From Merdibacter massiliensis (GTDB lineage: Bacteria; Bacillota_I; Bacilli_A; Erysipelotrichales; Erysipelotrichaceae), in NCBI RefSeq assembly GCF_900155395.1, contig NZ_LT699709.1, positions 83,151 to 147,150 on the forward strand: 64,000 nucleotides of DNA. Reading direction: 5' to 3'. Below are positions 55,756-63,726 of this stretch, one piece after another (position 1 is the first letter of the stretch; each line of letters begins with the position of its first letter). The notes below the pieces were generated by a model. It saw only the letters and a program-made list of their open reading frames with translations, had not been told where the DNA came from and did no database searches. A program made the position numbers and the translations under genes.

Positions 55756-56367
55756 CTAGTTACTCTTCATTTTTTCTAAACAATCCGCAATAGCAGAAAT
55801 CTGAAAGGCGATCGTTTCTTCTGCAGCCTCCGGCACCATCAAAGGCAATGTTTCTGGAATTGCACGGCATATGACCATCACTGACAAGCTTAGATTGATA
55901 AATAAATTGATTTTTTCCTGATCCGCCTGAATAGAAAAAGATTCTAAAATATTTTTAAACAGTAACATCTGCCGTTTACGGAATTGTTGATAACTTTCTT
56001 TTGATAATCTTCGAAAAATCAACTGTTGTTCCTCTACTGTTAAGACCGCGATTCCCTTTTTTTCCCCATGACAACACGAATATAAAAACTGTTCAACACC
56101 TTCACGCCACGATAATTTCGGATCTTTCATCAATGATCGTGCGTAATCAATGATCAATGGTTGTTGTAAATACAGAGTTTCAACAACCAAATCTTCTTTT
56201 GTAGGAAAAAACGAATAGAAGAAAGTTTTAGAAATACCCACTTCTTTATAAATTTGCTCTACCGTTGTATGCTGAATGCCTTGTGTTGCCATAAGAGCCA
56301 ACCCTGTTTCAATCAGTTTTTTTCGAACATTTCTTTTTTCCTCTTCTGAATATGCTACTTTTGGCAT
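55756..56367 (-). CDS. TetR family transcription regulator
   Basis: A 203-residue repressor. The N-terminal DNA-binding domain has ALMATQGIQHTTVEQIYKEVGISKTFFYSFFPTKEDLV, the typical TetR helix-turn-helix, and the C-terminal helices would bind a ligand. The ATG at 56367 follows GGAGG by seven bases; a longer frame begins 27 bases earlier. It is divergent from the YitT gene, a possible target. Confidence 0.9.
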   Translation of the reverse strand: MPKVAYSEEEKRNVRKKLIETGLALMATQGIQHTTVEQIYKEVGISKTFFYSFFPTKEDLVVETLYLQQPLIIDYARSLMKDPKLSWREGVEQFLYSCCHGEKKGIAVLTVEEQQLIFRRLSKESYQQFRKRQMLLFKNILESFSIQADQEKINLFINLSLSVMVICRAIPETLPLMVPEAAEETIAFQISAIADCLEKMKSN

Positions 56368-56539
56368 TCCACTGCCTCCTAAAAATAAAAACAAACTACT
56401 ATATTTGTTTTTATTTTAACATGTACAGCTGATTCCAACAAGAATATTTTTCCTGCTTTGTTTTTATTCAGAATTCTCTTGCATTTCTGTTATGGTTCGA
56501 TAGAATATCATTGTCGTGAATTTTAGGAAGGATGAATCT

Positions 56540-57415
56540 ATGTATAAAAAATCCATGATCAAAGAATTTTCTATCATCACCCTTGCCATGCTGCTGGTTG
56601 CTTCTGCCGTTTATTTCTTTATGATGCCCAGTGGTATCGTTGTAGGAAGTATATCCGGTCTGTCCATTGTTCTTGCCGAAATCTTCCCTTTATCTGTGTC
56701 GATCATAACATTTCTATTAAACTCTTTTTTATTAATTGTCGGTTTTCTGTTTTTAGGAAAAGAATTTGGTGCCAAAACCGTATATACCTCCATGCTGCTT
56801 CCATTATTTTTATGGATTTTTGAAACATGGATGCCTCTTTCACATTCTTTAACAGAAAATAATGTATACGATTTAGTATCTTACATTTTATTAATCGGTT
56901 TTGGACAGGCCTTATTGTTCAATGTCAATGCATCCAGTGGCGGATTAGATGTCGTCGCAAAAATCTTAAATAAATATACTCATATGGATATCGGGAAAGC
57001 TGTGATGCTGGCCGGAATCGTAACCGCAATGAGCTCTATATTCGTTTATGATATCAATATCCTTATTGTATCTCTATTAGGCACTTATGCGAATGGAATC
57101 GCTGTAGATTATTTTATTGACGGTTTTCACCGTAAAAAAAGAATCTGCATTCTTTCACAAGACCATGAAAAAATACAATCTTACATCATGAATGAATTAA
57201 AGCGCGGGGTCACATTGTATCAAGCTGTTGGCGGTTATAATAACAGTCAACATATTGAATTGGTCTCTATATTAAGTGTAAATGAATACAAACAACTGGT
57301 TGCTTGGCTGCATCATTCACAAGTACAAGCTTTTATTACTGTTTCTACGGTGAATGAAGTCATTGGTACTTGGAATCAAGATACAAAACGAAAAAAACGA
57401 TTCTACAATATTTAA
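56540..57415 (+). CDS. YitT family membrane protein with DUF2179 domain
   Basis: About 290 residues with five or six membrane helices (residues 10-205) and a C-terminal cytoplasmic DUF2179 domain (KRICILSQDHEKIQSYIMNELKRG and on). The family motifs MPSGIVVGSISGLSIV and NVNASSGGLDVVAKIL are present. The function of the family is unknown. The ATG at 56540 follows AGGAAGG by eight bases; a GTG at 56516 lies ahead of that site. The short paralogue at 26 kb lacks the C-terminal domain. Confidence 0.88.
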   Translation: MYKKSMIKEFSIITLAMLLVASAVYFFMMPSGIVVGSISGLSIVLAEIFPLSVSIITFLLNSFLLIVGFLFLGKEFGAKTVYTSMLLPLFLWIFETWMPLSHSLTENNVYDLVSYILLIGFGQALLFNVNASSGGLDVVAKILNKYTHMDIGKAVMLAGIVTAMSSIFVYDINILIVSLLGTYANGIAVDYFIDGFHRKKRICILSQDHEKIQSYIMNELKRGVTLYQAVGGYNNSQHIELVSILSVNEYKQLVAWLHHSQVQAFITVSTVNEVIGTWNQDTKRKKRFYNI

Positions 57416-57632
57416 TTATATTACTGCAGTCACTGCTCTCTTTATGGAACAAATCCGTAAAGAAAGTTTTTTATGATCCTTTTAAGGTTCAAAGAAATAT
57501 ATCTTACTTTTTTCATAAAAATAAGGTATGCTGATTCATGCACTCAACAATACTCTAGTACCTTTTCTTCTTGTCATTTGCTATTGCATATGGACCCTTC
57601 CATGATATTCCTCATCAGATCTCTTTATCCTA

Positions 57633-57665
57633 AAAAAGATGTCTTCCTAACGAAAACATCTTTTT
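57633..57665. terminator. Terminator between YitT and the ferredoxin-rubredoxin gene
   Basis: AAAAAGATGT (57633-57642) pairs with ACATCTTTTT (57656-57665), loop of 13. The T run on the plus strand and A run before the stem let it serve both convergent genes. The 250 bases between the YitT stop and this hairpin hold nothing I can support. Confidence 0.65.
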
Positions 57666-57671
57666 AAATAA

Positions 57672-58304
57672 CTAATCCTCCATTAATCGAAACATTTCTT
57701 TTGGTTGATGACAGATTGGACACTGTTCAGGTGCTTCTTCTCCTTCATGAATATAGCCGCAAATGGTGCATACCCATTTCTTTGCTTTTTGATCAGCATG
57801 TTTGGGAAATGCAAGATGCAAAAGTTCCTGCACTGTATCTTTTGGAAAACCTTCTGTCGGCGGGTCTGCAAGAAGATCCTCTAAAAGTTGACGAACTGCT
57901 TCACTCTGTGGAAGCATATAGCCGGCTTCCCGCATCAGGTCTTCACCAACCAAACGTTGCGATCTTTCTACAGCCTTCATCAATCGATAAAATCCCTCTT
58001 GTGTTGTTTCTTCTGCTAGTTGACCAGCTAGCTGTTCCCCATCTGCTTTGCTTTGTGCCATTTGATTTAAAGCAGCTTTTACCAGATCTGTTTTCTCTTG
58101 TTGAGGCGGATACTCTTTAGGTACCATGCTGATTGCTTTGCTTGGACAAGCCTCTGCACAAATACCACATCCGATACATTTTTCTAAATCAATGATACTG
58201 TCTTCTGTATCGGTCGCGCCAACCGGGCAAACATAGAGGCACAAGCAATCTTTCGTACATAATCGAATATTGCGAACTGCAATTCGATTTCCATCCTTGT
58301 TCAT
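57672..58304 (-). CDS. Ferredoxin-helical-rubredoxin fusion protein
   Basis: A 210-residue electron carrier of mixed design. Residues 15-60 hold two 4Fe-4S motifs, the first unusual in spacing (CTKDCLCLYVCP) and the second normal (CIGCGICAEACP). A helical, acidic middle of about 110 residues follows. The last 35 residues are a rubredoxin-like iron site, CTICGYIHEGEEAPEQCPIC. Short-spaced rubredoxins of this kind end rubrerythrins. The protein may pass electrons from ferredoxin to an oxygen- or peroxide-reducing partner. It begins one base after the stop of the gene upstream and is surely co-expressed with it. Confidence 0.85.
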   Translation of the reverse strand: MNKDGNRIAVRNIRLCTKDCLCLYVCPVGATDTEDSIIDLEKCIGCGICAEACPSKAISMVPKEYPPQQEKTDLVKAALNQMAQSKADGEQLAGQLAEETTQEGFYRLMKAVERSQRLVGEDLMREAGYMLPQSEAVRQLLEDLLADPPTEGFPKDTVQELLHLAFPKHADQKAKKWVCTICGYIHEGEEAPEQCPICHQPKEMFRLMED

Positions 58305-58305
58305 A

Positions 58306-58944
58306 TCATGCCCTCCTATCTATCTTTTCAAACTTCCATTCTGGCACTTTGCACACAGGGCAAAGTGCTGGAGGAAGGTCTCCTACATAAACAAAGCCGC
58401 AAACTGAACAGATCCAAATGTTTTTATCAGCTGTCATTCTTTCTCCTTGTTGCCTATATTGGTCAACTAAAGAGGATAGCATTCTTGTTACTTTTTCTCC
58501 CCAAACACAAACTCTTGCCGCCCCTCGATCATCTTGATCATCAGCTATTGCTCTGACAGCTGGATAATCTGCAATATCCTTTTGCAGCATCACTGATAAT
58601 TCTTCAATTGATACAGAGGAATGAACCGGCTTGATCCTTGTAAAATAAGCAGCGATTTCTAGTGCTAATTTTGCTTCTTTTTCTTTATATTGTTTCTCAA
58701 AACCGCGTGCTAAATTAGAAAATAATGAGGCCAGTTGTCCAGATGTTAAGTCATTCGATGTATTCTTCATTTCCGTTCTTATTGTCTTCTCAACAACAGG
58801 CATCTCTGTCTTTTCAGGTTCAAAAAAAGCCTTGCTTGCTCCACATAATGGACATTGCCATGAATCTGGTAAATGAGAGAATAACTCTTTTTCTTTTGAT
58901 TCATCATAAATATAGCCGCAAATCGAACATACATACCGCATCAT
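58306..58944 (-). CDS. Protein with rubredoxin-like sites at both ends
   Basis: About 212 residues. A rubredoxin-like site at the N-terminus (CSICGYIYDES with CPLC near residues 6-38) and another at the C-terminus (CSVCGFVYVGDLPPALCPVC) flank a helical middle of about 125 residues (ALEIAAYFTRIKP, AIADDQDDRGAARVCVWGEKV). No four-iron or diiron ExxH motif of rubrerythrin is seen in the middle. The build parallels the gene downstream, with a second rubredoxin in place of the ferredoxin. The ATG at 58944 follows AAGGAGGG by four to five bases; 58941 is also possible. Not a named family to my knowledge. Confidence 0.82.
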   Translation of the reverse strand: MMRYVCSICGYIYDESKEKELFSHLPDSWQCPLCGASKAFFEPEKTEMPVVEKTIRTEMKNTSNDLTSGQLASLFSNLARGFEKQYKEKEAKLALEIAAYFTRIKPVHSSVSIEELSVMLQKDIADYPAVRAIADDQDDRGAARVCVWGEKVTRMLSSLVDQYRQQGERMTADKNIWICSVCGFVYVGDLPPALCPVCKVPEWKFEKIDRRA

Positions 58945-59009
58945 AAATCCCTCCTTTTCTCTCATGATGTATTATTCGTCGATCTGGTTTCTTATTATAT
59001 CTAGTTTAA

Positions 59010-59336
59010 TCAGTCGGTTACGATATTGCCTTGATAATGAATGATACCACCTATATTAGTCACATTCGTATAGCCCATATGTTTTAAATGATTGACCGCA
59101 TTTGCGCTTCTTGCACCGCTATGGCAATACACAAACAGCGGTGTATCTTTTTTCTTTATCACTTTTGGTGCATTTTTTATTTCTTGAAGAGGTAAGTTGA
59201 TGCTCTTTTCAATATGTCCTTCACTATACTCTTCTCTTGTACGAACATCTAATAAAACAGCAGCATTTGTATTTTTATACTGTTCTACTCCCTCATTGAT
59301 ATCATTTCTTTTAAACAATCCAAAAAGTCCCATCAT
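59010..59336 (-). CDS. Rhodanese-like domain protein
   Basis: A 108-residue single rhodanese domain with LLDVRTREEYSEGHIEKSINLPL and the active-site loop VYCHSGARSANA, where the Cys would carry sulfur or be a redox target. A short basic amphipathic start (GLFGLFKRND) precedes it. AAGGAG lies just before two ATGs. It stands between the rubredoxin pair and the Crp/Fnr gene on the same strand, which suggests a role in sulfur or redox stress. Confidence 0.9.
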   Translation of the reverse strand: MMGLFGLFKRNDINEGVEQYKNTNAAVLLDVRTREEYSEGHIEKSINLPLQEIKNAPKVIKKKDTPLFVYCHSGARSANAVNHLKHMGYTNVTNIGGIIHYQGNIVTD

Positions 59337-59422
59337 CTGTCTCCTTTTATTTTTATTGTATCTTTATCTTTTTCTTTAGTTTATCAAAGTCACGGATATT
59401 TTTCTGTAACTTGGTCACAAAA

Positions 59423-60091
59423 TCAGAAAGGTTTTGCCATATTTTTCAATGCAGTCAGATCTTTTAGAACGATCTCGCCACGATGGATCTCGATCCATCC
59501 TTTTTGGGCAAAAGATCTCAACATCCTCGTTACGACTTCTCTCGCCGAGTTTACTTCCCTTGCTATCTCTTCCTGTGTTTTCTTTATGACTGTCCTGTTT
59601 GTATGCTTATAGTGATCTAATAAACAGCTCGCTAAACGTTGATCAAAACGAGCAAATAGAATTTGTTCCATTACCTGTACCACAGTGGATAAACGTTTTG
59701 TCGAAAGTTCATAAGCAAAGCAGCGAACATGCATATTTTTTTCCATCAAAGATTGAAAGAACCCCGCATGAATGGCTGCTACCTGGGTATCTGCTTCAGC
59801 TGTTAACTGAATATCCATCTGTAAATCGCGAATGACACAGGAAGCAGATAAAATGCAGCAATCTTGTTTCTGCAGATAAAATAAAGTAATCTCTCTTCCT
59901 TGCATGGATGTAAAATAAACTCGAATCGATCCTTTCAAGACATAGATCATACCCAAACATATATCATAAAAAGCATTCAATGATGCTCCTTTTTGATAGC
60001 TTCTCATCGATACCTGTTTCAGCAGACCTGTCTTTTCTTCTTCTTTTAAAGCATCCCAGAAAGGTAATTGCATGATTTCTTTCTCTTGCAT
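59423..60091 (-). CDS. Crp/Fnr family transcription regulator
   Basis: A 222-residue regulator with a cyclic-nucleotide-binding-type sensor fold (YVLKGSIRVYFTSMQGREITLFYLQKQDCCILSASCVI, about residues 45-100) and a C-terminal helix-turn-helix (TQEEIAREVNSAREVVTRML). The sensor has a cysteine cluster in DCCILSASC where Fnr-like proteins hold metals or react with oxidants, but not the N-terminal Fnr cysteine set. It probably controls the rhodanese and rubredoxin genes downstream. The ATG at 60091 follows AAAGGA; a longer frame begins 42 bases earlier. Confidence 0.87.
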   Translation of the reverse strand: MQEKEIMQLPFWDALKEEEKTGLLKQVSMRSYQKGASLNAFYDICLGMIYVLKGSIRVYFTSMQGREITLFYLQKQDCCILSASCVIRDLQMDIQLTAEADTQVAAIHAGFFQSLMEKNMHVRCFAYELSTKRLSTVVQVMEQILFARFDQRLASCLLDHYKHTNRTVIKKTQEEIAREVNSAREVVTRMLRSFAQKGWIEIHRGEIVLKDLTALKNMAKPF

Positions 60092-60194
60092 ACAACTCAT
60101 CCTTTTTATAATTTTTATCAAAAAATAAGCCACATTTCATTTTTATTATAACATAGACCTATTTATTTCCTTTGGTAAATGATACAATTCATTA

Positions 60195-60224
60195 TTGACG
60201 GATACACTCAATTGAATGTATAAT
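60195..60224 (+). promoter_or_regulatory. Promoter of the thiamine-precursor operon
   Basis: TTGACG (60195-60200), an 18-base spacer and TATAAT (60219-60224), directly ahead of the TPP riboswitch. It is a near-consensus sigma-A promoter. Confidence 0.85.
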
Positions 60225-60236
60225 CTCATTGCAATA

Positions 60237-60330
60237 AAAACATAGCGGGGAGGTCGTGAACGATCTGAGAGGAAGCATAGATGCTTCGACCCATTGAACC
60301 TGTCGGATAATGCCGTTGTAGGAATCATAT
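60237..60330 (+). promoter_or_regulatory. TPP riboswitch (THI element)
   Basis: The conserved core is present in order: GGGGAGG near 60247, CTGAGA at 60265-60270, a P3 extension with AAGCAT/ATGCTT, then ACCCATTGAACCTG (60289-60302), GGATAATGCC (60305-60314) and GTAGGAA. This matches the thiamine pyrophosphate aptamer. It controls thiXYZ and the TatD-like gene downstream. A terminator hairpin follows, so bound TPP most likely ends transcription early. Confidence 0.94.
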
Positions 60331-60372
60331 TTGTTAGCAAACCGTGTCATTACAAATATGATGCGGTTTTTT
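60324..60372 (+). terminator. Riboswitch expression platform (conditional terminator)
   Basis: ATCATATTTGT (60324-60334) pairs with ACAAATATGAT (60352-60362), followed by GCGGTTTTTTC. The 5' arm adjoins and may compete with the last strand of the aptamer, so the hairpin would form when TPP is bound. AACCG in the loop could pair with the CGGTT after the stem and provide an alternative fold. Confidence 0.75.
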
Positions 60373-60394
60373 CAATTAAAGGGGGGGATATAGA

Positions 60395-61144
60395 ATGAAA
60401 AGAAAAGAACTATGGATGCCTGTAGCGGTAGCGATCATTGTATTGCTGATTTGGGAATTTTGTGTGCGTTTTTTTCGAATACCTTTGTATCTGTTGCCAG
60501 CGCCAACAGATATCATTGAAGCTTTGATTGAAAATCGCGATGTATTATTTTCTCACGCTCTAGTTACTCTTACTGAAGCCGTGATTGGGATTGTGATCGC
60601 ATTGATATTCGCCATACTGACAGCTATCGGCATGGATCTTTCCAGAACTTTTCGAAACAGCATTTATCCGCATTTGGTCGTCACGCAAACAGTACCAGTC
60701 ATGGTATTAGCTCCTTTGTTCAGCATTTGGCTAGGATTTGGTATAGCACCTAAAGTCATGATCGTTATCTTCATGTGCTATTTCCCGATTACCGTTTCTT
60801 TTGCTGATGGGCTTGCACAAGTAAATCAAAAGCAAATCAACCTGTTAAAAAGCTTTCAGGCTTCGACCTTTCAAATTTATACGATGGTAAAGATACCCGC
60901 TGCTCTATCCAGTTTATTTTCCGGATTAAAAGTAGCCGCAACGTATTGTATCGGAGGTGCCATCGTGGGAGAATGGATTTCCTCCTCAGCAGGACTTGGT
61001 TACTATATGTTGCGAGTAAAGAACGGTTATATGCTGGATAAAGTATTTGCTAGTGTAATTGTTGTGATTTTATTAAGTTTGTTATTCAATGCCTGTGTAG
61101 ATTTAGCCAAAAAGCGCTTATGTCCACATGGGACAAATAAATAA
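60395..61144 (+). CDS. thiX: ABC permease for thiamine pyrimidine precursor
   Basis: A 249-residue inner-membrane permease of the BPD-transporter family with six helices. The EAA loop is present in ITVSFADGLAQVNQKQINLLKSFQAS near residue 140. Under a TPP riboswitch and beside a THI5-like binding protein, it would import the pyrimidine part of thiamine (HMP or a formyl derivative). GGGGGG precedes the ATG. ThiX is the name used for this set. Confidence 0.88.
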   Translation: MKRKELWMPVAVAIIVLLIWEFCVRFFRIPLYLLPAPTDIIEALIENRDVLFSHALVTLTEAVIGIVIALIFAILTAIGMDLSRTFRNSIYPHLVVTQTVPVMVLAPLFSIWLGFGIAPKVMIVIFMCYFPITVSFADGLAQVNQKQINLLKSFQASTFQIYTMVKIPAALSSLFSGLKVAATYCIGGAIVGEWISSSAGLGYYMLRVKNGYMLDKVFASVIVVILLSLLFNACVDLAKKRLCPHGTNK

Positions 61145-61158
61145 GGAGGAACAAAAAA

Positions 61159-62142
61159 ATGAAAAGATGGATTTCAGGAATGATTGCCGTTGCTTGTCTA
61201 TTGACAATGAGCGGATGCGGAAACAGTAGTGAACCTACAGAAAACAAAGAGGTGACATTAGTACTTGATTATGTGCCAAACACCAATCATACCGGTATCT
61301 ATGTCGCACAGGATCTGGGGTATTTTGAAGATGAAGGATTAACTGTCAACATCATCGAACCAGGAGACAATAATACTTCTGCAGCCTTAGTTGCGGCTGG
61401 AAAAGGGGAATTTGGCGTAAGTTATCAGGAAGATGTTACTTATGCTTTAACAGCAGAAGAACCTATGCCAATCAAAGCCATTGCAACAGTTATCCAGCAT
61501 AACACTTCCGGATTTGTCACATTAAAAGATTCTGGAATCACCTCTCCTAAAGATTTTGAGGGAAAAGTCTATGCCGGCTGGCAGTCTTTAAGCGAAGAAG
61601 CCGTTATCAAAGCAGTGATGAAAGAAGCAAATGCAGACTTCAGCAAACTGACGATGGTTGGTGCTGACGGCAGCGGTTTATCACAATTGAATAACGGTGT
61701 AGATATTCTTTGGGAATTCAAAGGATGGGCCATTACCAAAGCGGAAATGGAAGGCATGGAATTTAATTACATTCCTTTAAATACACTGGATGAACGTCTG
61801 GATTACTATACACCAGTAATTATCACAAATATTGATATGATCGAAAATGATCCGGAAACTGTTCAAAAATTTATGAATGCGGTGAAAAAAGGATATGAAT
61901 ATGCAATTGAGCACCCAGATGAATCTGCAGAAATATTGCAAAAGTATATTCCAGAATACGATATTGATTTTTTGAAGAAAAGCCAGGCTTATCTTTCTGC
62001 TGAATATGCAAAAGATGCAGACAGTTGGGGCGTCATGAAAGACAGTGTATGGGATGGATATACTGAGTTTATGTATGAAAATGGATTGATCAATCAAAAG
62101 ATCACTGCTTCTGATCAGTATACAAACGAGTTTATCCAATAA
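61159..62142 (+). CDS. thiY: Substrate-binding lipoprotein, NMT1/THI5 family
   Basis: A 327-residue lipoprotein. The signal MKRWISGMIAVACLLTMSGC ends in a lipobox, so Cys20 is lipidated. VTLVLDYVPNTNHTGIYVAQDLGYFEDEGL is the hallmark of the NMT1/THI5-like family that binds HMP and formylaminopyrimidine. AAGGAGG precedes the ATG. Together with thiX and thiZ it makes a complete importer regulated by TPP. Confidence 0.92.
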   Translation: MKRWISGMIAVACLLTMSGCGNSSEPTENKEVTLVLDYVPNTNHTGIYVAQDLGYFEDEGLTVNIIEPGDNNTSAALVAAGKGEFGVSYQEDVTYALTAEEPMPIKAIATVIQHNTSGFVTLKDSGITSPKDFEGKVYAGWQSLSEEAVIKAVMKEANADFSKLTMVGADGSGLSQLNNGVDILWEFKGWAITKAEMEGMEFNYIPLNTLDERLDYYTPVIITNIDMIENDPETVQKFMNAVKKGYEYAIEHPDESAEILQKYIPEYDIDFLKKSQAYLSAEYAKDADSWGVMKDSVWDGYTEFMYENGLINQKITASDQYTNEFIQ

Positions 62143-62154
62143 TCAGAGGCTATC

Positions 62155-62892
62155 ATGAAATTAGAACTTCAAGGTATAGCAAAGTCTTTTTCAGATAAAC
62201 AAATTCTTTCGCAGATTTCCATTCAAGTGAAAAAAGAAGAATTTATCAGCATATTAGGCCCAAGCGGCTGTGGAAAAAGTACGATATTAAATATCCTTAC
62301 AGGTATTCTCGCACCTGATGAGGGGAATATTTTAGTAGACGGTAAACAGATACAAGATCCCGGTGAGCATTTTGCTTATATGCCGCAAGAAGATCTATTA
62401 CTGCCATGGAAAACGATATTGGATAATGTCTGTTTATATGGTATTCTGCATAAGGACAAAAAACATGCTCGAGAAAAAGCATTGAAATTATTTCCTGAAT
62501 TTGGTTTGCAGGGATATGAAAAAGCATATCCCGATGAATTATCTGGAGGCATGCGGCAAAGAGCGGCATTTCTTCGAACTGCACTAAGCAATGCAGATAT
62601 CTTATTGCTGGATGAACCGTTTGCGGCATTGGATGTCATCACACGTAATGAGATGCAAGACTGGTTGTCTGCTATGAAGAATCAATTACACAAAACGGCT
62701 GTTTTAGTGACCCATGATATCGATGAAGCTATTTATTTATCTGACCGCGTACTAATTTTAAATGGACATCCGGCAACTATACAAAAAGAAATAGCAATAA
62801 AAGAAAAAGAACGTACAAGAGAATGGCTGTATGCCCAATCAGAACTGCGCACACAGATTCATCAATACCTTAAAGAAAATGGATCTTTATAG
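62155..62892 (+). CDS. thiZ: ABC ATP-binding protein for thiamine precursor
   Basis: A 245-residue ATPase with Walker A GPSGCGKST near residue 38, Q-loop YMPQEDLLLPW, signature LSGGMRQR and Walker B ILLLDEPFAALD, then the H-loop VTHDIDEA. It is of the nitrate/taurine/thiamine type. It powers ThiXY. The TatD-like gene starts inside its last codons. Confidence 0.92.
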   Translation: MKLELQGIAKSFSDKQILSQISIQVKKEEFISILGPSGCGKSTILNILTGILAPDEGNILVDGKQIQDPGEHFAYMPQEDLLLPWKTILDNVCLYGILHKDKKHAREKALKLFPEFGLQGYEKAYPDELSGGMRQRAAFLRTALSNADILLLDEPFAALDVITRNEMQDWLSAMKNQLHKTAVLVTHDIDEAIYLSDRVLILNGHPATIQKEIAIKEKERTREWLYAQSELRTQIHQYLKENGSL

Positions 62893-63622
62893 TGATGCCC
62901 ATGTCCATTTGAATGACCGCATGCAATCAATCTTGCCAACTTATCCAATTACCGCGATTCTTAGTTGTTCTACCCCACAACAATGCAATAACGCCAAACA
63001 ATTTATACAAAGATATCCAAATATGGAAATGTCTTGTGGAATTCATCCATGGCATGCAAATGATGTAAAATGGGAAGAAATGTTACCATGGTTACAACAA
63101 ACCACGATCATCGGTGAAATAGGTATGGATTCTGTCTGGTGTACTATTGATCTACAATCACAAAAAAACATATTTATAAAACAACTTGCTTTTGCTTCCT
63201 ATTATCATAAGCCAGTTGTCTTGCACACAAAAGGAATGGAAAAAGAAATATTAGATTTGATCCGACAATATCCTAATCACTATCATGTGCATTGGTATTC
63301 TTGTCCCGATTACATCGAGGAATATCGTGCACTAAATTGTTACTTCAGTATCGGACCTTTCCCTTTTATCGACGAAAATGTCAAGAAAGTCGTAGAACTA
63401 GTTCCATTAAATCGTTTGTTAATAGAAACAGATGGAATTGAAGCAGCAGAATGGGCTATGCATCAATCACTAAATAATGATGCTTATCTTTCGATCTTAA
63501 AAAGGACGGCAAAAGAGATTGCCACAATAAAAAATAAACCAGTGGAAGAAATCTTATATCAGACAAAATATAACTTATTAAAATTTCTTTCAATAAAAGC
63601 AAAAGAAAATACAGCATTATAG
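62879..63622 (+). CDS. TatD-type metal-dependent hydrolase
   Basis: A 247-residue TIM-barrel hydrolase. Metal ligands are visible: His-x-His in YSDAHVHLND, Glu in TIIGEIGMDS, His in VVLHTKGM, His in YHVHWYS and Asp in LLIETDGIE. TatD enzymes are nucleases or general amidohydrolase-like hydrolases. Its start lies 13 bases inside the end of thiZ and it shares the riboswitch, so a role in pyrimidine salvage (for example removal of a formyl or phosphate group) is suggested but not shown. The ATG at 62879 fits the family N-terminus; a longer frame within thiZ does not. Confidence 0.88.
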   Translation: MDLYSDAHVHLNDRMQSILPTYPITAILSCSTPQQCNNAKQFIQRYPNMEMSCGIHPWHANDVKWEEMLPWLQQTTIIGEIGMDSVWCTIDLQSQKNIFIKQLAFASYYHKPVVLHTKGMEKEILDLIRQYPNHYHVHWYSCPDYIEEYRALNCYFSIGPFPFIDENVKKVVELVPLNRLLIETDGIEAAEWAMHQSLNNDAYLSILKRTAKEIATIKNKPVEEILYQTKYNLLKFLSIKAKENTAL

Positions 63623-63672
63623 TAGAACAAAATGATTAAAGAGGCTGTAACGAATAAGGAATAGCCAAAAAT

Positions 63673-63714
63673 AAAAAATGCATCTGATCTCAAAAGAGAA
63701 AGGATGCATTTTTT
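63673..63714 (+). terminator. Terminator of the thi operon
   Basis: A perfect 12-bp stem, AAAAAATGCATC (63673-63684) with GATGCATTTTTT (63703-63714), 18-base loop, T run at the 3' side. It lies 50 bases after the TatD stop. Confidence 0.85.
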
Positions 63715-63726
63715 GGTATAATTTAG

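Noticed and set aside
57473..57667. Plus-strand frame of 64 codons after the YitT gene
   Set aside because: No ribosome-binding site, low-complexity composition, and its end runs into the terminator.
63704..63726. ATG at 63704 as the start of the right-edge transposase
   Set aside because: It is in a different frame, which ends after five codons, and the transposase frame has its own TAG just upstream.
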